From Paenibacillus sp. MZ04-78.2 (GTDB taxonomy: Bacteria > Bacillota > Bacilli > Paenibacillales > NBRC-103111), in assembly GCF_024213375.1 (NCBI RefSeq), contig NZ_JANAVJ010000031.1, positions 1 through 60,976 on the forward strand: 60,976 nucleotides of DNA, read 5' to 3'. The number at the start of each line of letters is the position of its first letter. The first letter of the stretch is position 1. The position numbers and the translations under genes were made by a program. This document shows positions 39,275-48,653 of this stretch, piece by piece. The notes beneath the pieces are model-generated. The model ran no database searches. It saw only the letters and a list, made by a program, of their open reading frames with translations, and was not told where the DNA came from.

Positions 39275-39355
39275 AAACCTCCTTCAATTTGGGTGAAGCC
39301 CTAGCTTCTTACTACTTTACCCAATGAAAGGAGGTCCGAAACATCGCTGCATAAG
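39275..39355 (-). promoter_or_regulatory. ctc leader: sigma-B-like promoter and hairpin
   Basis: The minus strand has GTTTCG, 14 bp, GGGTAA, which matches the sigma-B consensus (GTTTAA, 12-14 bp, GGGTAT) in 9 of 12 positions. From the -10 on, ATTGGGT...ACCCAAAT can form a stem-loop just before the Shine-Dalgarno. Whether this organism has sigma-B is unknown. Confidence 0.35.
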
Positions 39356-39395
39356 ATTTGCGGCAAGTTCCTTCGTTCGTTAAGCCGCCCCGCTC

Positions 39396-40787
39396 TTACT
39401 GCTTCGCCTTCTTCGCTGCAAATTTGGAGCGAAGCTTGTCAGCGTAACCGTGCTTGTTCACCTGATGCTCCCGGGCAATCGCCACGTCGCCGTCCCCTAC
39501 TTCGTGCGTAATGGTGGAACCGGCCACGACATAGGCTCCTTTGCCGATTTTGACCGGAGCGATGAGGTTGACGTTGCTGCCGATAAACGCATCCTCCTCC
39601 ACTTCGGTCAGCTGCTTGTTGAAGCCGTCATAGTTGACGGTAATCGCTCCGCAGCCGAAGTTGACGTTCCGGCCGATGACCGCATCGCCGACGTAGCTTA
39701 AATGCGACACTTTCACGTCATCTGCGAGCTTGGCATTTTTGATTTCGACGAAATCGCCGATTTTTACGTTTTGGCCAAGATCCGTTCCCGGCCGCAAATA
39801 AGCATATGGTCCTACGGACGATCCGGCGCCGACGACCGCATCCTGAAGCACGGAGTATTTAACGGTAACGCCGCTACCAATCGTACTATCCGTAATATCC
39901 GCTTGCGGTCCGATGACACAGTCTTCGCCAATCACGCTTTTTCCCCGAAGCGCCGTTCCCGGCAGCAATACCGTATCCGCTCCGATCTGCACGTCCGCTT
40001 CTATATATGTGCTTACCGGATCGATCATCGTCACGCCGGCGAGCATATGGCGGCGGTTAATCCGCTCGCGCATCGTTTGCTCCGCTACGGACAGCTGCAG
40101 ACGGTCGTTGACGCCGAACGACTCCGCCTCGTCTTCCAGCACGTAGCCTTCGACAATTTGCCCCTGACCGACCAGGATGCCGATCACGTCCGTAATGTAG
40201 TATTCATTCTGCGCATTATCGTTTTTCACAAGGGCCAGCGCTTCAAACAGCTTCCGATTATCAAAGCAGTAGGTGCCGACATTCGTCTCCTTGACCAAGC
40301 GCTGCGCCTCGTTACAGTCCTTCTGCTCCACGATTTGCGTCACATGCCCGCGCTCATCCCGGATGATCCGCCCGTAGCCGGTAGGATCGTCAACAACCGC
40401 CGTCAGCAACGTGGCCGCCGCTCCTTTCTCCCGATGCAGCTTGATCATTCCTTCAAGGGTGCTATCCGAAATCAGCGGCGTATCTCCATAGATGACAATC
40501 GTCAAACCGTCCTCCGCTGCCAGCAGATCCTTGGCCTGAAGCACGGCGTGGCCTGTCCCAAGCTGCTGGTCCTGTAGCGCATACTCGACCCGGTCGCCCA
40601 AATACGCTTGAACAGCTTCCGCTCCGTGACCGACGACGACGACTGTACGAGAAGCATGTATATTTTCCAATGCGGTGACCACATGATCGACCATCGGTTT
40701 ACCGCATACCGGGTGCAGCACTTTATATAGTTTCGATTTCATCCGTTTCCCCTGACCTGCAGCCAGTACGATCCCCATGATGTTCAA
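39396..40787 (-). CDS. glmU: Bifunctional GlcNAc-1-phosphate uridyltransferase / glucosamine-1-phosphate acetyltransferase
   Basis: GlmU makes UDP-GlcNAc for cell-wall synthesis. The N-terminal half is a nucleotidyltransferase (IVLAAGQGKRMKSKLYKVLH). The C-terminal half is a left-handed beta helix of hexapeptide repeats (from about 255) with the acetyl-CoA site YDGFNK. The frame is open to 40916 but starts late. The TTG at 40787, 7 nt after GGATGG, and the ATG at 40778 are the candidates; I favour the TTG. In B. subtilis prs follows; here ctc does. Confidence 0.95.
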   Translation of the reverse strand: MNIMGIVLAAGQGKRMKSKLYKVLHPVCGKPMVDHVVTALENIHASRTVVVVGHGAEAVQAYLGDRVEYALQDQQLGTGHAVLQAKDLLAAEDGLTIVIYGDTPLISDSTLEGMIKLHREKGAAATLLTAVVDDPTGYGRIIRDERGHVTQIVEQKDCNEAQRLVKETNVGTYCFDNRKLFEALALVKNDNAQNEYYITDVIGILVGQGQIVEGYVLEDEAESFGVNDRLQLSVAEQTMRERINRRHMLAGVTMIDPVSTYIEADVQIGADTVLLPGTALRGKSVIGEDCVIGPQADITDSTIGSGVTVKYSVLQDAVVGAGSSVGPYAYLRPGTDLGQNVKIGDFVEIKNAKLADDVKVSHLSYVGDAVIGRNVNFGCGAITVNYDGFNKQLTEVEEDAFIGSNVNLIAPVKIGKGAYVVAGSTITHEVGDGDVAIAREHQVNKHGYADKLRSKFAAKKAKQ

Positions 40788-40924
40788 GTTTCGTCCATCC
40801 CCTTTGATCCAATGTATTATTTTCTTTTTATGATACGGTTTCTGTCCGTGAAACGCCAGTCCCAATATATCCTGCTCTGTTATAAAAGAAAAGAGAGCCT
40901 TTTGGCCCTCTTCCATTGATCGTA

Positions 40925-41209
40925 TTAAGCTCCTTCTTCGATGACTTCCTCTTCCGTTGCGGCACGCTCGTATTCCGCTAACACGGCCGCTTGAATTTTC
41001 TCGCGGGTTGAAGAGGAAATCGGGTGAGCGATATCTCTGAATTCTCCGTCCGGGGTCCGCTTGCTAGGCATGGCCACGAACATGCCGTTGTTACCGTCAA
41101 TCACACGAATGTCATGGACTACAAATTCGTTATCGATGGTAATGGAAGCAATGGCTTTCATCCTGCCCTCGGAGTTCACCCTGCGAAGTCTGACGTCTGT
41201 AATTTGCAC
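40925..41209 (-). CDS. spoVG: SpoVG regulator
   Basis: SpoVG is a small nucleic-acid-binding regulator that affects septation, cortex and cell-surface genes. The conserved body is [33 protein letters not shown] and [14 protein letters not shown]. An ATG-initiated reading reaches 41260, but alignment to the family start (MEVTDVRLRR) and AAAGGTGG upstream point to GTG at 41209, giving 94 residues. A classical sigma-H promoter lies upstream, so the extra 17 codons are leader. Confidence 0.96.
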   Translation of the reverse strand: MQITDVRLRRVNSEGRMKAIASITIDNEFVVHDIRVIDGNNGMFVAMPSKRTPDGEFRDIAHPISSSTREKIQAAVLAEYERAATEEEVIEEGA

Positions 41210-41251
41210 TTCTGATTCACCACCTTTTTCCATCTTGGAGACGTGAACTAT

Positions 41252-41278
41252 AAATTCCACATTTTAGGGCAAATTCCT
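41252..41278 (-). promoter_or_regulatory. sigma-H promoter of spoVG
   Basis: The minus strand has AGGAATT (41272-41278), 13 bp, GGAATTT (41252-41258). This fits the sigma-H consensus AGGAWWT / RGAATWW, and B. subtilis spoVG is the model sigma-H gene. The DNA just upstream (41290-41335) is extremely AT-rich, like the AbrB-binding region of B. subtilis spoVG. Confidence 0.8.
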
Positions 41279-41331
41279 GCTAAATCTCTAAAGTTTTTGA
41301 GCAATTTTATAAATACTTTATAAATTTGAAA

Positions 41332-41718
41332 TTATTCGACATTTAACGCCGCAATAAGCTCGATTTCGACAAGAACGTCCTTCGGCAATCGTGCAACTTC
41401 GACAGTCGAACGCGCCGGTTTGTGGTCTCCGAAGTAGGCTGCATAGATTTCATTGACCTGAGCGAACTGATTCATGTCCTTGATGAACACCGTTGCCTTG
41501 ATCACGCTCTCGAATGTTGCCCCCGCTTCCTCCAATACCGCCTTCAAATTGAGGAAAACTTGGTGCGTCTGCTCGGCAATGCCGCCTTCGACGATTTGGC
41601 CTTCGGGATTGAGCGGGATTTGACCGGAGGTAAATAACAGATTGCCGAATTTGATCGCTTGTGAATAAGGACCGATAGCGGCAGGCGCCCGGTCCGTAGA
41701 GATACGTTCTAATGTCAT
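41332..41718 (-). CDS. ridA: RidA family enamine/imine deaminase (YabJ)
   Basis: RidA hydrolyses reactive enamines such as 2-aminoacrylate. The 128-residue trimeric protein shows [22 protein letters not shown], the substrate arginine region [24 protein letters not shown] and standard length. It lies 9 bp after purR, the purR-yabJ-spoVG order of B. subtilis. Confidence 0.96.
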   Translation of the reverse strand: MTLERISTDRAPAAIGPYSQAIKFGNLLFTSGQIPLNPEGQIVEGGIAEQTHQVFLNLKAVLEEAGATFESVIKATVFIKDMNQFAQVNEIYAAYFGDHKPARSTVEVARLPKDVLVEIELIAALNVE

Positions 41719-41727
41719 ATGTATTTG

Positions 41728-42573
41728 TCACTCCTCAATTAGATTAGAAACCTCTTCTTGAAAATAATTGCCCGGCTCAGCCGTAATCTGCCGCGTTTTC
41801 GGATCGACGGCGGACAGCTTGGCGAGCGAGACGTAATCCTCGACCAAATGCTCCTCGACTTCGCCCGACTCGACGAATACGCCGACGCCTTTGACCGTGG
41901 CTTTAAACTCCTGCAGCAAATCCATCATACCGTGAATCGTTCCGCCCACCCGCATGAAATCGTCGATGATCAGCACCTTGGCTTCTTCCTTGAGCGCCCG
42001 TCTGGACAAAGACATCGTCTGAATGCGTTTGTTCGAGCCGGATACGTAGTTGATGCTGACAGCGGAACCCTCCGTCACTTTATTGTCGCGGCGCACGATG
42101 ACGACCGGCAGGTTCAAATAAGTAGCCGTGGCGTAGGCCAGCGGAATGCCTTTCGTTTCCACTGTCATGACCACATCGATATCGTTGCCCGAAAAGGCGG
42201 AAGCGAACATTTTGCCCACTTCATTCAGAATCATCGGCTGCCCCATAATATCGGACATATACAAATACCCGCCCGGCAGGATGCGTTCGGGCTGCTCCAA
42301 CTGGCGGCATAACTGGGTGATAAATTGCAATGAATGCGATTTCGATACTTTCGGTATGAACTTGACGCCGCCGGCTGCACCTGCAAGCGTCAGAAGCTCC
42401 CCAAGGCCTTCCTCTTCAAACACTTCTTTAATGATGGCCAAATCTTCGCTGATGGACGATTTGGCGGAATGATATCGGTCTGCAAATGTCGTCAAAGGAA
42501 TCAGCGTATGGGGGCGGATCAGCAAGTATTGGGTCATCTCGACCAATCTTGCGCTTCTTTTTAATTTCTTCAT
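41728..42573 (-). CDS. purR: Purine operon repressor PurR
   Basis: PurR represses purine synthesis genes and is released by PRPP. The 281-residue protein has an N-terminal winged helix (about 1-73; SARLVEMTQYLL, SSISEDLAII). It is joined to a phosphoribosyltransferase-like domain with the PRPP-binding motif KVLIIDDFMRVGGTIHGM (about 198-215). It has its own promoter and a PurBox-like site, suggesting autoregulation. Confidence 0.96.
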   Translation of the reverse strand: MKKLKRSARLVEMTQYLLIRPHTLIPLTTFADRYHSAKSSISEDLAIIKEVFEEEGLGELLTLAGAAGGVKFIPKVSKSHSLQFITQLCRQLEQPERILPGGYLYMSDIMGQPMILNEVGKMFASAFSGNDIDVVMTVETKGIPLAYATATYLNLPVVIVRRDNKVTEGSAVSINYVSGSNKRIQTMSLSRRALKEEAKVLIIDDFMRVGGTIHGMMDLLQEFKATVKGVGVFVESGEVEEHLVEDYVSLAKLSAVDPKTRQITAEPGNYFQEEVSNLIEE

Positions 42574-42607
42574 GAGCGTTCCCCCTACACGTCGGATAAA
42601 TAGCTAT

Positions 42608-42620
42608 AAACCCGAATAAT
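42608..42620. promoter_or_regulatory. PurBox-like site before purR
   Basis: AAACCCGAATAAT matches the PurBox AWWWCCGAACWWT in 11 of 13 positions and lies in the leader just after the promoter. A second, facing box is not clear. Confidence 0.5.
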
Positions 42621-42628
42621 ATATTGTG

Positions 42629-42658
42629 AATATACCATTTTTATACGTATTCATTCAA
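42629..42658 (-). promoter_or_regulatory. sigma-A promoter of purR-ridA
   Basis: TTGAAT (42653-42658), 18 bp, TATATT (42629-42634) on the minus strand. Confidence 0.6.
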
Positions 42659-42696
42659 GCAAAGGTGATGACACAAACGTGACATTCATGGCTCCT

Positions 42697-43551
42697 TTAC
42701 GTAAGCAGGCGGACAGCAAACACATCCTTGCAAAATCCCCGCAGCCCGTTGTAAATGCGCGGAATTTTCGTTTCCTTGGACACGAGTCCGAATACTGTCG
42801 GACCGCTGCCCGACATCAGCACACCTTCGGCGCCCAGCTTGACCATAACTTCCTTCAGCTGGCGCACTTCGGGATACAGGTCCAACGTCACTTCCTCCAG
42901 CACATTGCTCAGCTCGCCGCACAGAAGATCAAATCGTTTCTCGCGAATCGCCCGAAGGACGCCTTCCGTCGATGGATGCTTGCGGATTCCCGCAGCTTTC
43001 AGCTTGCCGTATATTTCCGAGGTGGACACATTGATCGGTGGCTTGGCCAAAATGACCCAGCACTGGGGCGGCGATTCGATCGGCTCCAGCTTCTCTCCGC
43101 GGCCGCGCGCAATGGCTGTCCCTCCCGTCACGCAAAAGGGCACGTCCGAGCCAAGTTCAGCTCCAAGCTTCTGCAGCTCGTCCGTTCCGATCCCAAGCTT
43201 CCACAGCCGGTTCAAGCCGCGCAGCGTCGCTGCGGCGTCACTGCTCCCTCCGGCCAGGCCCGCGGCAACGGGAATCTTTTTGTCCAAATGAATGTATACG
43301 CCCTGTTTTACGTCGTACCGGTCTTTAATGAGCCGGGCGGCCTGAAAGGCAAGGTTCTTTTCGTCGAGCGGGATGTACCCGGCTTGGCTGGAAATAATGA
43401 TCGTATCGCGGGGCAGCTCCTGCATCTCGATACGGTCCGCCAAGTCGACCATGGTCATCACCATTTCGACCTCATGATAACCGTCTTCACGCTTATGTAA
43501 AACATCCAGCGACAAATTGATTTTTGCCGGCGCTTTCTCAAACACTTTCAT
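42697..43551 (-). CDS. ispE: 4-diphosphocytidyl-2-C-methyl-D-erythritol kinase
   Basis: IspE phosphorylates CDP-methylerythritol in the MEP isoprenoid pathway. This GHMP kinase has [12 protein letters not shown] at the N-terminus, the ATP loop [15 protein letters not shown] (about 94-108) and the late [14 protein letters not shown] motif. The ATG at 43551 follows AGAAGG by 7 nt; the upstream in-frame codons lack one. It follows sspF after a terminator, as in B. subtilis. Confidence 0.96.
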   Translation of the reverse strand: MKVFEKAPAKINLSLDVLHKREDGYHEVEMVMTMVDLADRIEMQELPRDTIIISSQAGYIPLDEKNLAFQAARLIKDRYDVKQGVYIHLDKKIPVAAGLAGGSSDAAATLRGLNRLWKLGIGTDELQKLGAELGSDVPFCVTGGTAIARGRGEKLEPIESPPQCWVILAKPPINVSTSEIYGKLKAAGIRKHPSTEGVLRAIREKRFDLLCGELSNVLEEVTLDLYPEVRQLKEVMVKLGAEGVLMSGSGPTVFGLVSKETKIPRIYNGLRGFCKDVFAVRLLT

Positions 43552-43635
43552 GTCGACACCTTCTTTGCACCTGTCTGTCATCGCGTTAATCGAAGGCATG
43601 ATGCCGTTCATCCTAATACTATACCAAAAGCGCTA

Positions 43636-43676
43636 TAAAAAAAAGCTAAAGCTCCATAACGGGCGCTCTAGCTTGA
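43636..43676 (-). terminator. sspF terminator
   Basis: AGCTAGAGC/GCTTTAGCT arms (one mismatch) followed by TTTTTTTT on the minus strand. Confidence 0.85.
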
Positions 43677-43703
43677 GGATTCTCCGGAAATGAATGTCCA
43701 TCC

Positions 43704-44042
43704 TTAAGGCGCAAAGGAGTTGTAGCCCGTTTGAACCGGATTTGGGGCAATCGCATAAGCAGGCGGCAGCCCGGCGTAAGGCGGTTGACCATAAGGCGCG
43801 TAGGCGTGAGAACCAATCGGCGCCGGCTGACTGCCGATCGATTCGCGTACCGGGGCAGCCGCCGAATGCTGATTCGCCAAAGCCTGCTCGGCGATTTGGA
43901 TCGCGCGCTTGACCATATTGCCCGCATCCTTCGTACGAATACCGCCCCAGCCTTCCTGTTGAACCGTCTTATAGAAGCCCAAATCTTTGGCCAGCTCGTA
44001 CTTGAATGATTCCGACATGACGCCCCGACTTCTGCGTCCCAT
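43704..44042 (-). CDS. sspF: Small acid-soluble spore protein SspF, with a long C-terminal tail
   Basis: The first about 60 residues match SspF, an alpha/beta-type DNA-binding spore protein: [20 protein letters not shown] and [20 protein letters not shown]. The B. subtilis protein ends near residue 61. Here about 50 further residues rich in Ala, Pro, Tyr and Gly follow ([18 protein letters not shown]). GAGGGGGG lies 7 nt before the ATG at 44042; the upstream frame is leader. A sigma-G-like promoter precedes it. Confidence 0.92.
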   Translation of the reverse strand: MGRRSRGVMSESFKYELAKDLGFYKTVQQEGWGGIRTKDAGNMVKRAIQIAEQALANQHSAAAPVRESIGSQPAPIGSHAYAPYGQPPYAGLPPAYAIAPNPVQTGYNSFAP

Positions 44043-44084
44043 ATTGCGTCCCCCCTCAAAGGATGATGGTATCCGTACAATATC

Positions 44085-44113
44085 TATTATGCGCCTGACG
44101 CAGCAAATCATAC
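44085..44113 (-). promoter_or_regulatory. Candidate sigma-G promoter of sspF
   Basis: GTATG (44109-44113), 17 bp, CATAATA (44085-44091) on the minus strand. The -10 differs from the sigma-G consensus CATACTA by one base. Confidence 0.5.
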
Positions 44114-44158
44114 GGTGTCACAGTCTTTTCCAAGGAAAGGTGAGAATCTTACCTCCCA

Positions 44159-44196
44159 TTAAAAAAACGGCTGACCGCAATTACGGCCAACCGTTA
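44159..44196 (-). terminator. veg terminator
   Basis: AACGGTTGGCCG/CGGTCAGCCGTT stem with two mismatches followed by TTTTTTT on the minus strand, at the veg stop. Confidence 0.9.
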
Positions 44197-44201
44197 TGTA
44201 C

Positions 44202-44474
44202 TTATTGATGTATCGTAATCCGCACTTCACCGTCATCGCCATGCACAGTAACTTCGACGGATTCTGTCAGGATGTCTGCGTAGCTGTAAGAAACACGCTT
44301 GAATGCATGCTGCTCCTGATCCAGCTTGACAATAAAAACGGAAGGGTAGGTTTCCTCCAATACACCGGATCGTTCGATTGTCTTACGGCGACCACCATTC
44401 GCTTTTAACATAATCTTCTGTCCGACATGAGGTTCCAAACTACGTTTGATCTCCAACAGCGAATTTTTTGCCAT
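44202..44474 (-). CDS. veg: Veg protein
   Basis: Veg is a small, highly expressed protein. In B. subtilis it stimulates biofilm matrix genes through the SinR pathway. The 90-residue protein has the family body [20 protein letters not shown] and [13 protein letters not shown], an SH3-like fold. GAGGTGG precedes the ATG. Two consensus promoters in tandem lie upstream, in keeping with the very strong veg promoter of B. subtilis. Confidence 0.95.
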   Translation of the reverse strand: MAKNSLLEIKRSLEPHVGQKIMLKANGGRRKTIERSGVLEETYPSVFIVKLDQEQHAFKRVSYSYADILTESVEVTVHGDDGEVRITIHQ

Positions 44475-44501
44475 TGACTACTACCACCTCTTTCCTTAAC
44501 A

Positions 44502-44530
44502 ATTATAACGCAACGACAGTAGTATGTCAA
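44502..44530 (-). promoter_or_regulatory. veg promoter P2 (proximal)
   Basis: Perfect consensus on the minus strand: TTGACA (44525-44530), 17 bp, TATAAT (44502-44507). Start is near 44495. Confidence 0.88.
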
Positions 44531-44542
44531 TTTAAGACGAAT

Positions 44543-44572
44543 ATTATATCAGCCATACAAACCCGTTGTCAA
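44543..44572 (-). promoter_or_regulatory. veg promoter P1 (distal)
   Basis: TTGACA (44567-44572), 18 bp, TATAAT (44543-44548) on the minus strand, about 40 bp upstream of P2. Confidence 0.82.
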
Positions 44573-44657
44573 CGGATTTTTTCCTTAATGTGATGCGGTA
44601 TTCCAAAAAGATCGAGGGTGCTCCGTTCACAGAATTGTAAAAACTTTCTACGCGAGG

Positions 44658-44686
44658 CAAAAATAAAAAGCACCTTTCGGCGCTTA
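44658..44686 (-). terminator. yabG terminator overlapping its stop codon
   Basis: AGCGCC-GAAA-GGTGCT hairpin followed by TTTTTATTTTTG on the minus strand. The first arm begins at the yabG stop. Confidence 0.85.
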
Positions 44687-45571
44687 TTTATGAATCGCGT
44701 ATTCCATTCGGGGAACACCCCGGCGATAGCTCCCGCGGGATTCGATACCGCCCAGCCCTTCCAATCCGCTGTGTGTCAAACCGATGACATCGACGATATT
44801 CACCGTATCCTTAATGGGGGTAAAAGCTACCTTTGCCGCAATGCACAAGGGATCGAGCGCGTGAATCAACACGCGGGCCGGCGAACTGGCATAATTGGCC
44901 CCGGCTTGCATCAACGCTTCAAAATGCGACTGGCACGCTCCTGCGACGATCGTCAGGGCATCGCGGTTTTTTTCGAACTGACGGGCTATGCGAACGGCAT
45001 TGACGAAATTATGCGAGTTTTTGTAGCTGGTGAGCTGGGTAATATCCCCATAGGTTCGCCCGCGATGCTTCAGAAGCCCGTCGTGACCCGTAATTACGAC
45101 GATATCCGGCTGCAACTGGGGCAGCAGGCGGTAAAGCGCATCGGCCATATTCGCCTCCGCTACATAGTAGCCGTCCGCCGGAACGCGGAGCTCATTGTAG
45201 AGAAGCATACATTTGCGCAAGTAGTTCGGGTCGCCGTCCAAATGCAGGACCCTGCCAGGCAATTCAAAGTAAGCCGGACGTGGCTTGGAAGAGTCCGCAG
45301 GCTGCTCCGTGTTTTGCCATCCGTCCGACTGCGCCTGCGGGGCAGCTCCGGCTCCCGATCGTCTCATAGCTTCCAGCCATTTGGGGCGCATCGCTCCCGT
45401 CGCTTCAAGGGGATCGATCTGCGAGGCCATCTGCAAATCCCGGAATGGGGCATCCGCCAGCAAGCGAAGTTCCACCCCGCGTAATATGGCCTGCTGCTGC
45501 CGGAATTCATGAATTTTGAATACAACGTCACCGCCATACGACTTCCGAGTGACCAGGTCTCCCTGCTTCAT
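44684..45571 (-). CDS. yabG: Sporulation-specific protease YabG
   Basis: YabG is a cysteine-type protease that processes spore coat proteins such as SpoIVA and SafA late in sporulation. The 295-residue protein shows the family regions PGRVLHLDGDPNYLRKCM, VITGHDGLLKHR, TIVAGACQSHFEALM and ALDPLCIAAKVAFT. The His in GHDG and the Cys in GACQSH are the likely catalytic pair. GAGGAGG precedes the ATG. A sigma-K promoter fits its known mother-cell timing. Confidence 0.94.
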   Translation of the reverse strand: MKQGDLVTRKSYGGDVVFKIHEFRQQQAILRGVELRLLADAPFRDLQMASQIDPLEATGAMRPKWLEAMRRSGAGAAPQAQSDGWQNTEQPADSSKPRPAYFELPGRVLHLDGDPNYLRKCMLLYNELRVPADGYYVAEANMADALYRLLPQLQPDIVVITGHDGLLKHRGRTYGDITQLTSYKNSHNFVNAVRIARQFEKNRDALTIVAGACQSHFEALMQAGANYASSPARVLIHALDPLCIAAKVAFTPIKDTVNIVDVIGLTHSGLEGLGGIESRGSYRRGVPRMEYAIHK

Positions 45572-45591
45572 GGCTGCATCGCCTCCTCGAC

Positions 45592-45619
45592 TATCGTATG
45601 GCGGATATGGGCAAATGGT
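45592..45619 (-). promoter_or_regulatory. sigma-K promoter of yabG
   Basis: ACC (45617-45619), 16 bp, CATACGATA (45592-45600) on the minus strand. The -10 matches the sigma-K consensus CATANNNTA exactly. B. subtilis yabG is sigma-K dependent. Confidence 0.65.
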
Positions 45620-45652
45620 GCAGGGACAACCGCCCGCTATCGTCCGAGCCGG

Positions 45653-47124
<1,472 letters not shown>

Positions 47125-47156
47125 GTCTCTTCGACGTACCTTCTTTCGTAAACAAG

Positions 47157-47193
47157 AGAAAAAGAAGAGGGACATCGCTGTACCTCTTCTTCA
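47157..47193 (-). terminator. yabE terminator
   Basis: AAGAAGAGG...CCTCTTCTT stem with inner ACA/TGT pairs, followed by TTTTTCTC on the minus strand. Confidence 0.85.
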
Positions 47194-47233
47194 TCCGTTC
47201 TATATATGATGAGTCTGCCCTAATTGCGCATCC

Positions 47234-48373
47234 TTAATCGACCGACGGTTTTTTCGGCCCAATGACATACACCGTGTGGCCCTTCTTCGAACCGAAACGA
47301 TTGGCGTAGTCGCTGCTGTCGAAATATACGTCGATCACATTCCCTTTTACCGCGCTGCCAGTGTCTTCCGCTCGGCGGAAGCCGATTCCTTCGATATACA
47401 CCCACCAGCCCATCGGGATTACTTTAGGGTCTACGGCAATTGTGCGACCTTCCGTTACTTTCGTGCCTGAAGAAGTTACCCCGTACTGCGGATGCCCGCT
47501 GCTCTTTCCTGTCGAGTCGGCATCAGCCGAGTACGCTGTAAGCTTCACATTGTTAATCACTTGCTTATATCCGAACTTAACCCCGTTTTTGGTCAATTCG
47601 TCAACGTTCGGAGAAGAAGAGGATAAAATGACAACCGGATTTTTTGTTCCGACAGCTACGATTTTCTTAATGCTTTTCGTTTGCACTTGTTGATCGACGA
47701 CATTCTCGGCGACGAGCGCCCCGTCCTCGAACAGCTTTTCCTTTTTCTTGAGCAGAGTGCCCTCTTGCCCCTCTTGAACAACCTGTTCCTTGCCTTTGAG
47801 CAGCTGTGGCTCGTTCTTCTTCACCGTCTCGAACGGGATCGGTTCTTTTACTTCTTCCGTTTCTTTCTTCACACGAACCACTTTGATCGGCGCGTTGTCC
47901 GCGACTTCCGTCGTCAAAGCGGGAGTTACCTTATCGAGGTCGCCGAGCGAGATTTTCAAATCCGCCAGTGCGGCCTCCACCGTTTTCCCTGTCGTATAAA
48001 CGGTCTTCGTCTCTCCATCTGCTGTCAACTGAAACGGCTTCGCCTTGTCGATCATAATACGATCTCCAGACTTTACCGAAGCTTGAAGGGAATGCGACAC
48101 CCGGTCGTATTCTCCTACAGCGATGCCTTGCTCATCCAGTATGCGCTGTAGAACACCTTGCCTGGTCTGGAACGTACGTTCCTGTCCGTCTACAACGACT
48201 GATACGCGCTTGGTGGCCGTACCGTGATACATCAGTAAGAACATGAAAGTCATAGCGAATGAAATGAGGGCAATAATCGATATCATACGCAAGTTTTCAT
48301 GCTTCCATCGCAATGCGAAGGACATGCTGGATGATCGTCTTACATGGGGTTGCTCATGGTTCACAGCGCCCAC
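47234..48373 (-). CDS. yabE: Cell-wall protein with DUF348, G5 and 3D domains (YabE)
   Basis: YabE is an Rpf/Sps-like cell-wall lytic protein. The 379-residue protein has an N-terminal membrane anchor (about 31-48), two or more DUF348 modules (VVVDGQERTFQTRQG, GETKTVYTTGKTVEAAL), a G5 domain (about 175-250) and a C-terminal 3D domain with the Asp triad (LTAYSADADS, AVDPKVIPMG, NVIDVYFDS). The start is GTG, 9 nt after AAGGAGG. The gene lies behind a c-di-AMP riboswitch, tying wall cleavage to c-di-AMP level. Confidence 0.93.
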   Translation of the reverse strand: MGAVNHEQPHVRRSSSMSFALRWKHENLRMISIIALISFAMTFMFLLMYHGTATKRVSVVVDGQERTFQTRQGVLQRILDEQGIAVGEYDRVSHSLQASVKSGDRIMIDKAKPFQLTADGETKTVYTTGKTVEAALADLKISLGDLDKVTPALTTEVADNAPIKVVRVKKETEEVKEPIPFETVKKNEPQLLKGKEQVVQEGQEGTLLKKKEKLFEDGALVAENVVDQQVQTKSIKKIVAVGTKNPVVILSSSSPNVDELTKNGVKFGYKQVINNVKLTAYSADADSTGKSSGHPQYGVTSSGTKVTEGRTIAVDPKVIPMGWWVYIEGIGFRRAEDTGSAVKGNVIDVYFDSSDYANRFGSKKGHTVYVIGPKKPSVD

Positions 48374-48572
48374 TTGTTCGGTCCTCCTTAAAGCCCCGCC
48401 ATCCGAGTGTTATGCATGATTTAATCTGACGCGACTATGGTAAAATGGTTTGATTTCCATTCCAACAATTGTATCTGCTGCCATCAGAACTTACTTGCCT
48501 GCGGCGGCCACCTCCTTTAACTTGTGTTGGTTAAACCGGCTCCGGTTAATATCCCAAATGAACGGGAGAACA

Positions 48573-48615
48573 CAAAAAAAGTCAGCGGAGAAGAGGAACC
48601 TTCCCGTGACTTTTT
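48573..48615 (-). terminator. Riboswitch expression-platform terminator
   Basis: AAAGTCACGG...CCGCTGACTTT stem followed by TTTTTTTG on the minus strand, about 40 nt after the aptamer and 200 bp before yabE. A perfect 16-bp palindrome (CATTTTGGCCAAAATG, 48616-48631) lies between the two. It may take part in switching. Confidence 0.8.
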
Positions 48616-48653
48616 CATTTTGGCCAAAATGAAATAAAAGCTCACGACAATCG

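Noticed and set aside
48374..48572. T-box or second riboswitch in the yabE leader
   Set aside because: No T-box sequence or specifier loop is present; the conserved blocks all belong to the c-di-AMP element further upstream.
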